Source: an uncultured Ruminococcus sp. (GTDB lineage: Bacteria; Bacillota; Clostridia; Oscillospirales; Acutalibacteraceae). From it: a stretch of 64,000 nt of DNA. Made by a program: the position numbers and the translations under genes. Positions within the stretch are counted from its first letter, which is position 1. The number at the start of each line of letters is the position of its first letter. Where the stretch lies: the NCBI GenBank assembly GCA_902790475.1, contig CADASG010000006.1:29124-93123 (forward strand). Direction: 5' to 3'. The notes under the pieces are model-generated. The model did no database searches, was not told the origin of the DNA, and saw only the letters and a list, made by a program, of their open reading frames with translations. Of the stretch, positions 14,124 to 22,709 are shown in pieces.

Positions 14124-15629
14124 TTACATCATAATAAACGCCAAGACAGCGAAGCTCAGCGCCGTGATCCCCGCATAAAACAGATGGCGCCACCTTTCTT
14201 CAAACAGCAGTCCGATGAACTCTCTGACAAAAGCGTTGGGATAATAATAGAGCTTTGTTTTTGCCGAAAGACCCCGTGCCTTCAAGCCGTTTTTTTTGGC
14301 TAATATGTAACCGCGAAACACATGGTAGTTGGTGGTCGAAAAAGCGACGGCAGGCTCTTCCCCTTCATTCGTATTTTCATTGATTATCCTTTTGGAGTAT
14401 TCCATATTCTGTCGGGTGTTTACGCTTTTATCTTCCTTTAGTATCCGTTCCTCGGGAACACCCAGCGTTAATAAACAGCGCTTCATGCTCTCAGCCTCCG
14501 AGATTATCTCATCACTCCCCCTGCCTCCTGAGGGTATAAAACAAGCGTGCTTGCCTGTTGCCTGAAACTGTGCCTGCTCATATTCAAAGGCTCGGTCGAT
14601 TCTGCTGCGGAGTATCGGCGTGGGAGTTCCGTCACTGCGGATAGCGCAGCCTAAAATGATGATATAATCCATTGAATAAGGCACTTTGTAACGCGTCGCC
14701 ATAACCGCGCAAACAATGGTCGAGAACAGCATACATTCCAAATAGCAAAACGCATATTGCAGCGCTGAGTCAATAGCGCTGTACACCTTGTACTCAAACG
14801 GATCGCTTAAAAAACGAGAGGAAGAAAACACAATAATAAAGGCAAAAGCTGCGATGATCGTAAAGCCAAATATCATTCCCAGCAGATTAACGGGATGAAC
14901 TCCCTCGTGTCGGATCAGCCAAAGGTTACTTAGCGAAACAGCCACGGCTAAAATAAGCAGGATCGGAAATGTAATTATCGCAAACATTATCCCACCGTAA
15001 ACAAGCAGACTGCACAATTCATTAAATGATGAAATACCAAAGCTTCTGTCATTTCCGCTGGTGATTGCCCAATATAGGATCAAATTCAACAGTATACCGA
15101 TCGAATAGAGCCAAGCTCCGCCTAATGCGACCATAGAATATGAAAACTCACCCTTGGTTTGTTTTTCAATAAAAGACCTGCCGAAAAAGACCGCTACCAA
15201 AAAAATCGACAGTAATAAAGACGGAAACAAAACAAAATATCCGTTGAATTCATGAGCTGTAGAATTGAAAACAAAACCGCCGGGCAAGACCAAAACACGA
15301 AAGTCACGTTTCAAATTTACCTTTCCGTCTTGATTTTGATAAATGCTGACGGTGGTTTCGCCGGAGCTGCGGCCTTCAAAAGTAAAGTTAGGCAAATCAA
15401 ATGAACCGTAAGGTTTCGTATTTTTAACAGATTTTAAGGCTACAATGTCGGGATTATCTATTTTTACGGAATAATCGGAAACAGAGCTAAAAAATTCACC
15501 CGGGTAAAGCCTTTCGGTATAAACCTGTGAGTTAAAATAAACAGCAACTGCCGAAACTGCAAAAATCACCGCCAAAATTATGATCAGAACAAAATATCGT
15601 TTTTTAAATTCACGTTCTTGCTTTTTCAT
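14124..15629 (-). CDS. Polytopic membrane protein with a YdcF/ElyC-type (DUF218) domain
   Basis: 501 residues. After an N-terminal helix (residues about 10-30) comes an extracytoplasmic part (residues about 32-110, beta-rich, ends DFRVLVLPGG). About six membrane helices follow (115-320), then a DUF218 domain at about 325-480. The domain shows IILGCAIRSDGTPTPIL, SGGRGSDE with SEAESM, and NTRQNMEYSK, which match YdcF/SanA/ElyC proteins implicated in envelope metabolism. A last helix ends the protein. The family member alone is about 200-260 residues, so the N-terminal 320 residues are an addition. It has its own promoter and terminator. Confidence 0.8.
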   Translation of the reverse strand: MKKQEREFKKRYFVLIIILAVIFAVSAVAVYFNSQVYTERLYPGEFFSSVSDYSVKIDNPDIVALKSVKNTKPYGSFDLPNFTFEGRSSGETTVSIYQNQDGKVNLKRDFRVLVLPGGFVFNSTAHEFNGYFVLFPSLLLSIFLVAVFFGRSFIEKQTKGEFSYSMVALGGAWLYSIGILLNLILYWAITSGNDRSFGISSFNELCSLLVYGGIMFAIITFPILLILAVAVSLSNLWLIRHEGVHPVNLLGMIFGFTIIAAFAFIIVFSSSRFLSDPFEYKVYSAIDSALQYAFCYLECMLFSTIVCAVMATRYKVPYSMDYIIILGCAIRSDGTPTPILRSRIDRAFEYEQAQFQATGKHACFIPSGGRGSDEIISEAESMKRCLLTLGVPEERILKEDKSVNTRQNMEYSKRIINENTNEGEEPAVAFSTTNYHVFRGYILAKKNGLKARGLSAKTKLYYYPNAFVREFIGLLFEERWRHLFYAGITALSFAVLAFIMM

Positions 15630-15660
15630 AAGTATTCACCAACCGCAAAAGAATATGATT

Positions 15661-15689
15661 ATTATACATTATTTTCCGAAAAAACACAA
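15661..15689 (-). promoter_or_regulatory. Promoter of the YdcF-like gene
   Basis: Minus-strand TTGTGT, 17-bp spacer, TATAAT, about 32 bp before the start codon. Confidence 0.65.
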
Positions 15690-15690
15690 G

Positions 15691-15716
15691 AAAAAAGAGA
15701 GCTGTAACAGCTCTCT
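15691..15716 (-). terminator. Terminator of the XRE regulator gene
   Basis: Minus-strand AGAGAGCTG TTA CAGCTCTCT followed by TTTTTC. Confidence 0.85.
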
Positions 15717-15722
15717 GAATTC

Positions 15723-15784
15723 TTAAAGCAAAACCGCATAAATAAGGTGTGCGGTGCGTCTTAAATTGTGCGGTGTTGCCTTAA
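15723..15784. repeat. Medium copy (about 62 bp) of the palindromic element
   Basis: It runs from TTAAAGCAAAACCGCATAAA to AATTGTGCGGTGTTGCCTTA with GGTGTGCGG near the left end. The left end is diverged from the other copies. It lies between the XRE gene and its terminator. Confidence 0.7.
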
Positions 15785-15793
15785 GGATACTCT

Positions 15794-16042
15794 TCATTTT
15801 TCCCTGCCGAGAAGGTAGTCTACGGAAACCTCAAGAATATCAGCCAGTGCAACCAGCTCTACGTCGGTGACAAAGCGAATCTGTCCCTCCAGCTTTGAAA
15901 GCCCCGACGCGTTCATATCTACGCCGTTAACCTGAAGCTGGGCAAGCAGTTCTTTTTGTTTCATACCTTTTTGCTTTCTGACCAACTCAACACGGTTGCC
16001 CACCAAATTTCTGTCTCCCAATTCCTGTTTGCGTAATCTCAT
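15794..16042 (-). CDS. XRE-family transcriptional regulator
   Basis: 82 residues from the ATG at 16042, behind TTGGAGAG; the TTG at 16057 lies within that ribosome binding site and is not a plausible start. A single HTH (VGNRVELVRKQKGMKQKELL, then GLSKLEGQIRFVTD) and ADILEVSVDYLLGREK complete a minimal XRE fold with no effector domain. Such proteins usually bind as dimers to repeats near their own promoter. Here four to five direct repeats lie between the predicted transcription start and the gene. Confidence 0.85.
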   Translation of the reverse strand: MRLRKQELGDRNLVGNRVELVRKQKGMKQKELLAQLQVNGVDMNASGLSKLEGQIRFVTDVELVALADILEVSVDYLLGREK

Positions 16043-16079
16043 TTTTATTCTCTCCAATTAGTTTTAATTCCTTTTTGAA

Positions 16080-16142
16080 ATTCTTAATAAATATTCTTCA
16101 AAAATATTCCTTTAAAATATTCTTCAAAAATATTCTTAAAAA
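16080..16142 (-). repeat. Iterated AT-rich operator-like repeat upstream of the XRE gene
   Basis: Minus-strand units GAATATTTTTGAA, GAATATTTTAAAG, GAATATTTTTGAA and GAATATTTATTAA follow one another at 13-15 bp, preceded by AAGAATA. They occupy the untranslated leader between the promoter (16156-16184) and the start codon. Confidence 0.7.
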
Positions 16143-16155
16143 TCATTATGTGACT

Positions 16156-16184
16156 ATTATAATACGTTTTAAGAAAAAAAGCAA
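16156..16184 (-). promoter_or_regulatory. Promoter of the XRE regulator gene
   Basis: Minus-strand TTGCTT, 17-bp spacer, TATAAT. Confidence 0.7.
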
Positions 16185-16451
16185 GACATTTTTGTAAGAA
16201 AATTTAAAAAAATGAAATTTTTTCACGAAATTTATTACAAACAGAAATTTGTTCGTTGTTTTATATAGTTTTATTAATTCAATAAATGAGTTGATAGGCT
16301 ATTATTTACAATAGCCATGTTGTTGTGGAGAGTTGTTAACTCTGTTGAAAACCGTTTTTTCAAATGTTAATAGTTGTCAAACATGTTGATATGTCATTTT
16401 TTGCAGATTTAGCGGTAAAAATATTACAAAATAATTACACGCGCATGATAC
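16185..16451. other. AT-rich gap without a recognisable gene
   Basis: About 270 bp separating the XRE promoter from the rpiB terminator. It contains a 7-bp hairpin GGCTATT ATTTAC AATAGCC at 16298-16317 and GT-rich near-repeats (GTTGTTGTGG, AGTTGTTAACTCTGTTG). No ORF has a ribosome binding site. Nothing else was recognised. Confidence 0.5.
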
Positions 16452-16480
16452 AAAAAAGGACGCCGCTGCGGACGTCCCTT
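16452..16480 (-). terminator. Terminator of the fhs-tsaE-tsaB-rpiB operon
   Basis: Minus-strand GGACGTCCGC / GCGGCGTCC closing with an A loop, then TTTTTTG. Confidence 0.8.
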
Positions 16481-16488
16481 ATAAATAA

Positions 16489-16938
16489 TTATTCGGAAAA
16501 AGTGCCGTTTTCAATTTGCTCTATCATAGCAACGCGCTTGTCATGTCTGCCGCCTTCTTCGGGGGTATTCAGGAAAATATCGGTATACTTTACCGCTTCC
16601 TCCTCGCTTGTGACCCTTCCGCCCATACAAAGAATATTGGCGTGGTTGTGGCGGCGCGTCATTTCCGCGCCGAAGGCATTGCCCACTACCGCAGCGCGAA
16701 TACCCTTGATCTTGTTCGCAGCCATGGATATGCCGATTCCTGTACCGCAGCACAGAATCCCCATCTCACATTCGCCTGAGGTGACCGCCTTGGCGACCTT
16801 GTAGGCGTATACGGGATAATCGACGCTGTCCTCGCTAAAGGTTCCGAATTCCTTATAGGCGATATTGCGTTCGTCCAGATATTTTTTTACGGCGCAAATC
16901 AAATTATATCCGCCGTGGTCACATCCTAAAGCTATCAT
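16489..16938 (-). CDS. rpiB: Ribose-5-phosphate isomerase B
   Basis: 149 residues, the usual length. It interconverts ribose 5-phosphate and ribulose 5-phosphate in the pentose phosphate pathway. The LacAB/RpiB family signatures are present: GCDHGGYNL at the N-terminus, the catalytic ILCCGTGIGISMAANK (Cys base) and RRHNHANILCMGGR. The start ATG overlaps the tsaB stop (ATGA), so it is translationally coupled as the last gene of the fhs-tsaE-tsaB-rpiB operon. Confidence 0.93.
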   Translation of the reverse strand: MIALGCDHGGYNLICAVKKYLDERNIAYKEFGTFSEDSVDYPVYAYKVAKAVTSGECEMGILCCGTGIGISMAANKIKGIRAAVVGNAFGAEMTRRHNHANILCMGGRVTSEEEAVKYTDIFLNTPEEGGRHDKRVAMIEQIENGTFSE

Positions 16939-17645
16939 TTTGTAACACCCATCCTTTTGTTTAATTCTCTTTGAGCCTGTGGTAACCTAAGATAGACAGG
17001 CATAAGTTGTTCATCTGTAAGCATTTTCCCTTCTCTAATGCGCTCAAACGCCGCAAGAGCCGTTGAAGAAGCTCTTTGGATACGAATATTGCATGGCGCC
17101 AAAACTACGTTAGGAAGCGAATCTCGCAGATAATCGTATGTGATTTCCGCACCGTCGCCGATCAGAATAAATCTTTCACCTTCACGGCGTGACAAATCGC
17201 TCTGCAAATCACCGAGCTCCAGAGCCCTGTCCTCACACAAGCGCTCAACCGTTCCGTTACAGACCCGAAACAAGGCGTTGTAAACCTGCGAGCGTCGGGC
17301 ATCCATTACAGCGCAGACTACTCCGTCCGCACCGAGAGCATTATACGCCATGCTTTCCAGCGTGGATACCGAGATACAAGGCAAATCATGGGCAAATGCC
17401 AAGCCCTTTGCCGCCGCTACGCCGATCCTGACGCCGGTAAAGGAACCCGGACCTGCGTTGACTGCGATCGCGTCAAGCTCTTCAAGCGAGACCTGCGCGT
17501 TTTTGGCAAGCTGCTCTATCATGGGAATAAGCGTCTGACTGTGCGTCAGCGATGTATCAATAAAAAACTCGCCTATGATTTTATCCTCTTGTGCAAGGCA
17601 CGCCGACGCCGCCTTTGCAGAGGTATCAATTGCCAGTATAGTCAC
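16935..17645 (-). CDS. tsaB: TsaB, tRNA t6A biosynthesis protein
   Basis: 236 residues with a GTG start that overlaps the tsaE stop codon. ILAIDTSAKAASACLAQ and AVNAGPGSFTGVRIGVAAAKGLAF are typical of the ASKHA-fold TsaB. TsaB dimerises with TsaD and works with TsaE and TsaC to make N6-threonylcarbamoyladenosine at position 37 of ANN-decoding tRNAs. tsaE is immediately upstream; tsaD and rimI, often in the same operon, are not here. Confidence 0.92.
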   Translation of the reverse strand: MTILAIDTSAKAASACLAQEDKIIGEFFIDTSLTHSQTLIPMIEQLAKNAQVSLEELDAIAVNAGPGSFTGVRIGVAAAKGLAFAHDLPCISVSTLESMAYNALGADGVVCAVMDARRSQVYNALFRVCNGTVERLCEDRALELGDLQSDLSRREGERFILIGDGAEITYDYLRDSLPNVVLAPCNIRIQRASSTALAAFERIREGKMLTDEQLMPVYLRLPQAQRELNKRMGVTK

Positions 17646-18067
17646 CGAATATCAAGACCTTCCGTTTCAATGATTCTTTGCTGTTCGTTTTCTCCGGGAG
17701 ATATCGTAATTCTGACGCAATCCTCCGGAAGCGCGCCTTCGATATTCTCGCTCCACTCAATTACCAGTACACCATTGTCAAGATAATCGAAAAAGCCCGT
17801 GGAGTACAGATCCTCCCAAGTTGTAACACGGTACATATCAAAGTGATATACATTGAATTTGCCGCGGTACTCATTGACGAGGGAGAACGTGGGACTGGAC
17901 ACGCCGTCTGAGATCCCGAGACCTTTTGCGAGTCCGCGCGTAAATGCGGTTTTTCCCATTCCGAGTCCGCCGAACAGAGCTATGACCTCTGTGCCCTTTA
18001 GCGCGGCTGCAACTCTCTCCCCTATTTTCTCGGTTTCCTCAGGGCTGTAGGATATCAGCTTTGTCAT
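17642..18067 (-). CDS. tsaE: TsaE, ATPase of tRNA t6A biosynthesis
   Basis: 141 residues, the normal size. The P-loop is ALFGGLGMGKTAFTRGLAKG. VSSPTFSLVNEYRG and YHFDMYRV follow, with VLVIEWSENI later, all characteristic of TsaE/YjeE. It hydrolyses ATP to reset the TsaBD complex. Start and stop codons overlap those of fhs (TGATG) and tsaB, which indicates tight coupling. Confidence 0.93.
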   Translation of the reverse strand: MTKLISYSPEETEKIGERVAAALKGTEVIALFGGLGMGKTAFTRGLAKGLGISDGVSSPTFSLVNEYRGKFNVYHFDMYRVTTWEDLYSTGFFDYLDNGVLVIEWSENIEGALPEDCVRITISPGENEQQRIIETEGLDIR

Positions 18068-19734
18068 CAGAACAGCCCCGTGATATTGCCTTCGGCATTT
18101 ACATCAATATTGTGCGCGGCAGGAGCCTTGGGCAGTCCCGGCATCGTCATGATATCGCCCGTATATACGACCACAAAGCCTGCGCCGTTTGAAAGTGAAA
18201 CATTCTTTACCGTGATGTTAAAATCCTTTGGCGCGCCTAAAAGTGTGGGATCGTCGGACAGTGAATACTGTGTTTTCGCTATACAAACGGGAAGCTTGTC
18301 GCCGCCCAGCGCAGTTACTTCCGCTATGGCTTTTTCCGCTGCGGCAGTATAGTTTACACCGGAAGCTCCGTAGATATTCCCGGCGATTTTTTCTATTTTT
18401 TCTTTTACGGTCAAATCAAGGCTGTAGATCGGAGCGAAGTCGGAGGGCTTTTCGCAGGCTTCAACTACCTTTTTCGCAAGCTCGGTGCCTCCGTCGCCAC
18501 CCTTGCCAAACACTTCGGAGAGAGCGAAATCCGCGCCGTTTGCCTTGCAGTAATCTTCAATAAACTGCAGCTCCGCGTCGGTATCTGCGCCGAAGCGGTT
18601 GATAGCGACCACTACAGGAACATTGTACTTACGCATGTTAGCAATATGTACTCCAAGATTTGCGATACCTTTTTTCAGTGCTTCGAGGTTTTCTTCGCCG
18701 ACCTCGGTTTTCGGAACTCCGCCGTTGTACTTTAACGCGCGGCAGGTTGCCACCAAAACAATAGCGTTCGGCTTTAAGCCTGCATAGCGGCACTTGATGT
18801 CCAAAAACTTCTCCGCGCCCAAATCCGAACCGAAGCCTGCCTCGGTGATGCAGTAATCTCCCAGCTTCAAAGCAAGCTTGGTTGCGCGAACGCTGTTGCA
18901 GCCGTGCGCGATATTTGCAAAGGGTCCTCCGTGCATAACAGCCGGAGTACCTTCGAGAGTCTGCACCAGATTAGGCTTTATAGCGTCCTTTAGCAGAGCG
19001 GTCATCGCGCCGTCCGCCTGCAAATCACGGGCGTAAACGGGCTCGCCGCCATAGGTATAAGCAACAAGAATATTGCCGAGGCGACGCTTTAGATCTTCTG
19101 TATCTGACGCAAGACAAAGGATCGCCATAACTTCGGAGGCTACGGTGATTATGAAATGATCCTCACGCGGCACTCCGTTGACCTTGCCGCCGAGACCGAT
19201 GATAATATTTCTCAATGCCCTGTCGTTCATATCAAGACAGCGCTTTATAAGGATCCTTCTTTGGTCGATGCCGAGCGTGTTGCCCTGCTGGATATGGTTG
19301 TCGAGCATGGCGCAGCACAGATTATTCGCCGAGGTAATGGCGTGCATATCTCCGGTGAAATGAAGGTTGATATCCTCCATAGGCAGTACCTGCGCGTATC
19401 CTCCGCCTGCAGCGCCGCCCTTGATTCCGAATACCGGACCGAGAGAGGGCTCGCGCAAAGCGATCACTGCTTTTTTGCCGATTTTAGCCATCGCCTGACC
19501 CAAGCCGGCTGTAGTAGTTGTTTTACCCTCACCCGCAGGTGTGGGATTAATGGCGGTAACAAGGATCAGTTTGCCGTCGGGTCTGTCTTTCAGACGCTCA
19601 CTGAGCGCGTCGGACAGCTTCGCCTTATATTTTCCGTAAAACTCAAGTTCATCCTCGGAAACGCCGATCTGTGATGCGACGTCTTTTATAGGCAACAGCT
19701 TTGCCTGCTGCGCTATCTCAATATCTGTAAGCAT
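18067..19734 (-). CDS. fhs: Formate-tetrahydrofolate ligase
   Basis: 555 residues, the usual length. It makes 10-formyl-THF from formate, THF and ATP, feeding purine synthesis and, in acetogens, the methyl branch of the Wood-Ljungdahl pathway. Visible motifs are [20 protein letters not shown] (nucleotide loop), [20 protein letters not shown] and the C-terminal [15 protein letters not shown]. The start has GGAGG upstream. It heads the fhs-tsaE-tsaB-rpiB operon. No other one-carbon gene lies in the window, so acetogenesis cannot be inferred. Confidence 0.95.
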   Translation of the reverse strand: MLTDIEIAQQAKLLPIKDVASQIGVSEDELEFYGKYKAKLSDALSERLKDRPDGKLILVTAINPTPAGEGKTTTTAGLGQAMAKIGKKAVIALREPSLGPVFGIKGGAAGGGYAQVLPMEDINLHFTGDMHAITSANNLCCAMLDNHIQQGNTLGIDQRRILIKRCLDMNDRALRNIIIGLGGKVNGVPREDHFIITVASEVMAILCLASDTEDLKRRLGNILVAYTYGGEPVYARDLQADGAMTALLKDAIKPNLVQTLEGTPAVMHGGPFANIAHGCNSVRATKLALKLGDYCITEAGFGSDLGAEKFLDIKCRYAGLKPNAIVLVATCRALKYNGGVPKTEVGEENLEALKKGIANLGVHIANMRKYNVPVVVAINRFGADTDAELQFIEDYCKANGADFALSEVFGKGGDGGTELAKKVVEACEKPSDFAPIYSLDLTVKEKIEKIAGNIYGASGVNYTAAAEKAIAEVTALGGDKLPVCIAKTQYSLSDDPTLLGAPKDFNITVKNVSLSNGAGFVVVYTGDIMTMPGLPKAPAAHNIDVNAEGNITGLF

Positions 19735-19833
19735 TTAAAAACCTCCGTATACTGTGTTTTCCCATTAATGGATCCGATAGTTTTTTAGTAACGCTATTAT
19801 TATAACAAATTATAATTATTTAATTATTCTCTA

Positions 19834-19862
19834 TTGATATTATGAAAAGAATTTACTATAAT
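19834..19862 (+). promoter_or_regulatory. Promoter of the SEDS gene
   Basis: TTGATA, 17-bp spacer, TATAAT, 32 bp before the start codon. Confidence 0.65.
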
Positions 19863-19893
19863 AAATGTGAATAAACCTAAATGAGGCGTTATC

Positions 19894-21063
19894 TTGGGTA
19901 ACAATTTAGTGACCGATTTTTTTAAAAAGACCGATAAGCTGCTTTGGCTGCTGACAGTTTCGGCGGTGATATACAGCTTTTTGCTGATCTCCAGTATGCA
20001 GCGGTCGGGCGATTACAATTATCTGCGGCCGCAGATCGCCGCTGTGGTACTGGGTGCTGCCGCCGCGCTGCTTATAGCCAACGCCGATTACCGCTTTTTG
20101 CTGAAAAAATGGTATATCGCTGCATTGATAGGAATAACACTGGCGGTGCTGGTGTTTTTCTTCGGAATAAATGTCAGCGGTACAGACGACACAGCGTGGC
20201 TCATGCTGCCCGGAGGCTTCACGATACAGCCGTCCGAATTTATAAAAATCTGCTTTATTATCACGTTTACAAAGCATTTATCCTTTCTCAATGAAAAGAA
20301 GCTTATCCAAAGCCCGTTGGGAGTTGCTACGCTGACGATACACGCGCTGATCCCTATGGTAATGATACACTTTCAGGGCGACGACGGGACAGTGCTGATC
20401 TTCGGACTGATATTTCTTTTTATGTCATATATCGCAGGAGTTCAGCTGCGATATTTTGCCGCGTTGGGTATCATGCTGCTGGTGGGTATCCCGGTTATTT
20501 GGAGCTTTGTTCTAAACGACGAGCACCGAAACCGTTTTTTGGCGCTGTTTGACTTAGACGGCAACGCGACGACCAATTACGGCTGGCAGCAGTTCCAAGG
20601 GAAGATCAGCATGGCAGGCGGCGGCTTGACTGGCAGCGGTCTGTATGAAGGGTCGCGTGTGGAATACGGTATCGTACCTGAACAGGAAAATGATTTTATC
20701 TTTACCGTTGCCGGCGAGGAGTTAGGCTTTATCGGTTGTATGATACTGATGGCTATTCTGTTCGGTATCATTATCCGCGTTATCATTGACGCGCGAAAAG
20801 CAAATGAAAACGACGGGCGCTTCCTGTGTACGGGAGTGTTCGCGACCATAGCTTCCCAGACGATAATCAATCTTGGAATGGTGCTGGGCTTCCTTCCCGT
20901 TATCGGAATAACCCTGCCGCTGTTCAGCGCAGGAGGAACCTCGGCGCTGAGCACGCTGATATGTATAGGCTTGGTTCAAAGCGTGTGCAACCACAACGAG
21001 GACGATATGGACACCGCAAGGATCAACCGCAAAAACCGAAGCAGAACGAGAATCAGATTATAA
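19894..21063 (+). CDS. SEDS-family glycosyltransferase (FtsW/RodA/SpoVE type)
   Basis: 389 residues with a TTG start behind GAGGCG. Ten membrane helices are predicted by eye. Family motifs are GTDDTAWLMLPGGFTIQPSEFIK, the long external loop GWQQFQGKISMAGGGLTGSG and PEQENDFIFTVAGEELGF, and the C-terminal PLFSAGGTSALSTLICIGLV. SEDS proteins polymerise peptidoglycan glycan strands together with a class B PBP. The sequence resembles RodA more than FtsW, but the subfamily is uncertain. No partner PBP gene is adjacent, and it appears to be a single-gene unit. Confidence 0.88.
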   Translation: MGNNLVTDFFKKTDKLLWLLTVSAVIYSFLLISSMQRSGDYNYLRPQIAAVVLGAAAALLIANADYRFLLKKWYIAALIGITLAVLVFFFGINVSGTDDTAWLMLPGGFTIQPSEFIKICFIITFTKHLSFLNEKKLIQSPLGVATLTIHALIPMVMIHFQGDDGTVLIFGLIFLFMSYIAGVQLRYFAALGIMLLVGIPVIWSFVLNDEHRNRFLALFDLDGNATTNYGWQQFQGKISMAGGGLTGSGLYEGSRVEYGIVPEQENDFIFTVAGEELGFIGCMILMAILFGIIIRVIIDARKANENDGRFLCTGVFATIASQTIINLGMVLGFLPVIGITLPLFSAGGTSALSTLICIGLVQSVCNHNEDDMDTARINRKNRSRTRIRL

Positions 21064-21076
21064 TAGAAGAAACCTC

Positions 21077-21115
21077 TAAAAAAGCTGCCACGCATGAAGC
21101 ATGGCAGCTTTTTAA
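21077..21115. terminator. Terminator of the SEDS gene
   Basis: AAAAAGCTGCCACGC / GCATGGCAGCTTTTT around ATGAA. It is U-tailed in both directions and so also serves the minus-strand remnant at 21123. Confidence 0.85.
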
Positions 21116-21122
21116 TCAAATA

Positions 21123-21350
21123 TTATTCCGATATTTTATGACGATAGTAGCCAAACAGGCAAACAGCAGTAAGCAATGTCAGCAGCATAACGGAGAGCCA
21201 TGAATCACCTGTTTGAACAGCGCCGTTGCCAACGCCGCCGCTCTTTCCTGCGTTTACGCCGCTGTAGCCGCCTGACTTGCCGCTGTCAGATGAAGCCGGG
21301 CTGTCTCTATTGACGCGGATTTACCCGGAGCGGTTGTCGTTTGAATATAT
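21123..21350 (-). pseudogene. Decayed C-terminus of a surface-anchored protein
   Basis: Reading backwards from the TAA at 21123-21125, the minus strand encodes a Gly/Ser-rich linker and then NGAVQTGDSW, a hydrophobic helix (LSVMLLTLLTAVCLFGYY) and RHKISE. That is the layout of a cell-wall sorting or membrane-anchor tail (xTGD-type signal, helix, basic tail). The frame meets a stop about 60 codons up. A second frame carries the continuing linker (TTTAPGKSA) for about 16 codons before another stop, so the remnant is frameshifted, with no start codon or upstream gene body. Confidence 0.65.
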
Positions 21351-21397
21351 GAGAATATTGTTAAAAAATTTTATATTTTTTCACATTTTTGTAAAAC

Positions 21398-21430
21398 AAA
21401 AGCCGCCATACAAACGTATGACAGCTTTCT
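21398..21430 (-). terminator. Terminator of cdaA-cdaR
   Basis: Minus-strand AAAGCTGTCATAC / GTATGGCGGCTTT around GTTT, then TGTTTT. Confidence 0.85.
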
Positions 21431-21449
21431 AAATTTCTTTATCGGAATT

Positions 21450-22709
21450 TTATTTTGATTCAACTACTACGCTTGCCAAATGGGAACCGTACGCCCAGCA
21501 GGTGTCGTTATCACCTAAATCAAAGGAAACGGGCAGCTCCTGCGCTGCGGCGTTTCCGCCTGAGTCGGAAGCGTCGATCTTTGCAGTGATTTTTGAAGCG
21601 GAAAGCTTATCCAGATCCGCTTTCGGTCCGTAGAAGGTGACCTTTAGGTTATTGGTAGTGACATTGGCTTTAAAATTCTTGGCAAGGTTTTCGACTTTAA
21701 ACTTGTCGATCGTCAGCGTCTTGGAAGAAAAGCCGCTAAGATCCAAATTGACTTTGATAACCGAAGTCGTATCGATCAGCTTGTATCCGTCGGGAACAGT
21801 AAGGTTAAGAGAGTCTATATTGTACTTTTGATTTTTCAGTGTCGAAAAGTCGATCGCGTCAAGCTTGACCTTAAAGAGTCGGTCAAGATCCTCCTCCGAA
21901 CCGGCGATACTTACCTTTTCGGGATCGATCGCAAGAATACTGTCGTCGATCTTGAGCGCGGGCGGCTTATTCAAAAACTCCGCCTCTACCGGAACGGTTT
22001 TTTGAGGAGTGATTTTTACCGTACCCTTAACGGTTTCCGCTGAAAGCGTAAGATAGGTTTTAGGCAAGACCTGATTGTTTTCATCATACAGCACTATATC
22101 GGCAGTGAAATCTTTGGAAGCATCCAGGTTCTCCATATCACCTGTTACCGCGCCTACCTTGCTGATCGCTCGAATGGACTCACCCGGTCCGGTCACGGTG
22201 ATCGTATCATTGTTGTAGGTTACGGAAGCATACAAGCCGTCTTTGGCTCCGTACTTGAATTTTGATACGATTTTGAAGTCCTTTTTTGACTCCGTATCAA
22301 CCATTACCTCGATTTTTGAGGGAGAACAGTTGGTTATCTGAAAATTATTGATTGATGATTTTTTATCGGCTGAGACCGCGAGCTCATATTTTCCGCGGTT
22401 ATCAACGGTGCTGGCATTCGCGGTGACGATAAAATCATCTTCGGCAATGGAGCCGAGCAGCTTGCGGTTGCCTGTTACCGTGACAGAAGCGTAGGCGGTA
22501 TCGTTATCCGAAAAATACGTGTTGTACCCTCCGCTTTTCATTTCATCGGACAAGTCGATCTGGATAGGAACTTTTGAAACAGTAACGACCGTGTCATTGC
22601 TGGAGCCGGTGCTCATGTATACCCAGATAGCCAGAGAAATCAACACCGCAAGGAAAAACAAAACCTGATTATTTCCGAGGATCCTTTGTGAGAGAGAGCG
22701 TTTTTTCAC
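21450..22709 (-). CDS. cdaR: CdaR, YbbR-domain regulator of the diadenylate cyclase
   Basis: 419 residues. One N-terminal membrane helix (VLFFLAVLISLAIWVYMST) precedes four extracytoplasmic YbbR repeats, each with the VPV(E/Q)hxhxxxP / VxVxGP pattern (for example PQKTVPVEAEFLNKPP, ITVTGPGESI). CdaR interacts with CdaA across the membrane and tunes c-di-AMP synthesis. The start overlaps the cdaA stop by 4 bp. glmM, the usual third gene, is absent downstream; the decayed surface-protein remnant lies there instead. Confidence 0.92.
   Translation of the reverse strand: MKKRSLSQRILGNNQVLFFLAVLISLAIWVYMSTGSSNDTVVTVSKVPIQIDLSDEMKSGGYNTYFSDNDTAYASVTVTGNRKLLGSIAEDDFIVTANASTVDNRGKYELAVSADKKSSINNFQITNCSPSKIEVMVDTESKKDFKIVSKFKYGAKDGLYASVTYNNDTITVTGPGESIRAISKVGAVTGDMENLDASKDFTADIVLYDENNQVLPKTYLTLSAETVKGTVKITPQKTVPVEAEFLNKPPALKIDDSILAIDPEKVSIAGSEEDLDRLFKVKLDAIDFSTLKNQKYNIDSLNLTVPDGYKLIDTTSVIKVNLDLSGFSSKTLTIDKFKVENLAKNFKANVTTNNLKVTFYGPKADLDKLSASKITAKIDASDSGGNAAAQELPVSFDLGDNDTCWAYGSHLASVVVESK

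Noticed and set aside
16364-16804. 146-codon plus-strand ORF running into rpiB
   Set aside because: No ribosome binding site; it crosses the rpiB terminator and is antisense to rpiB.
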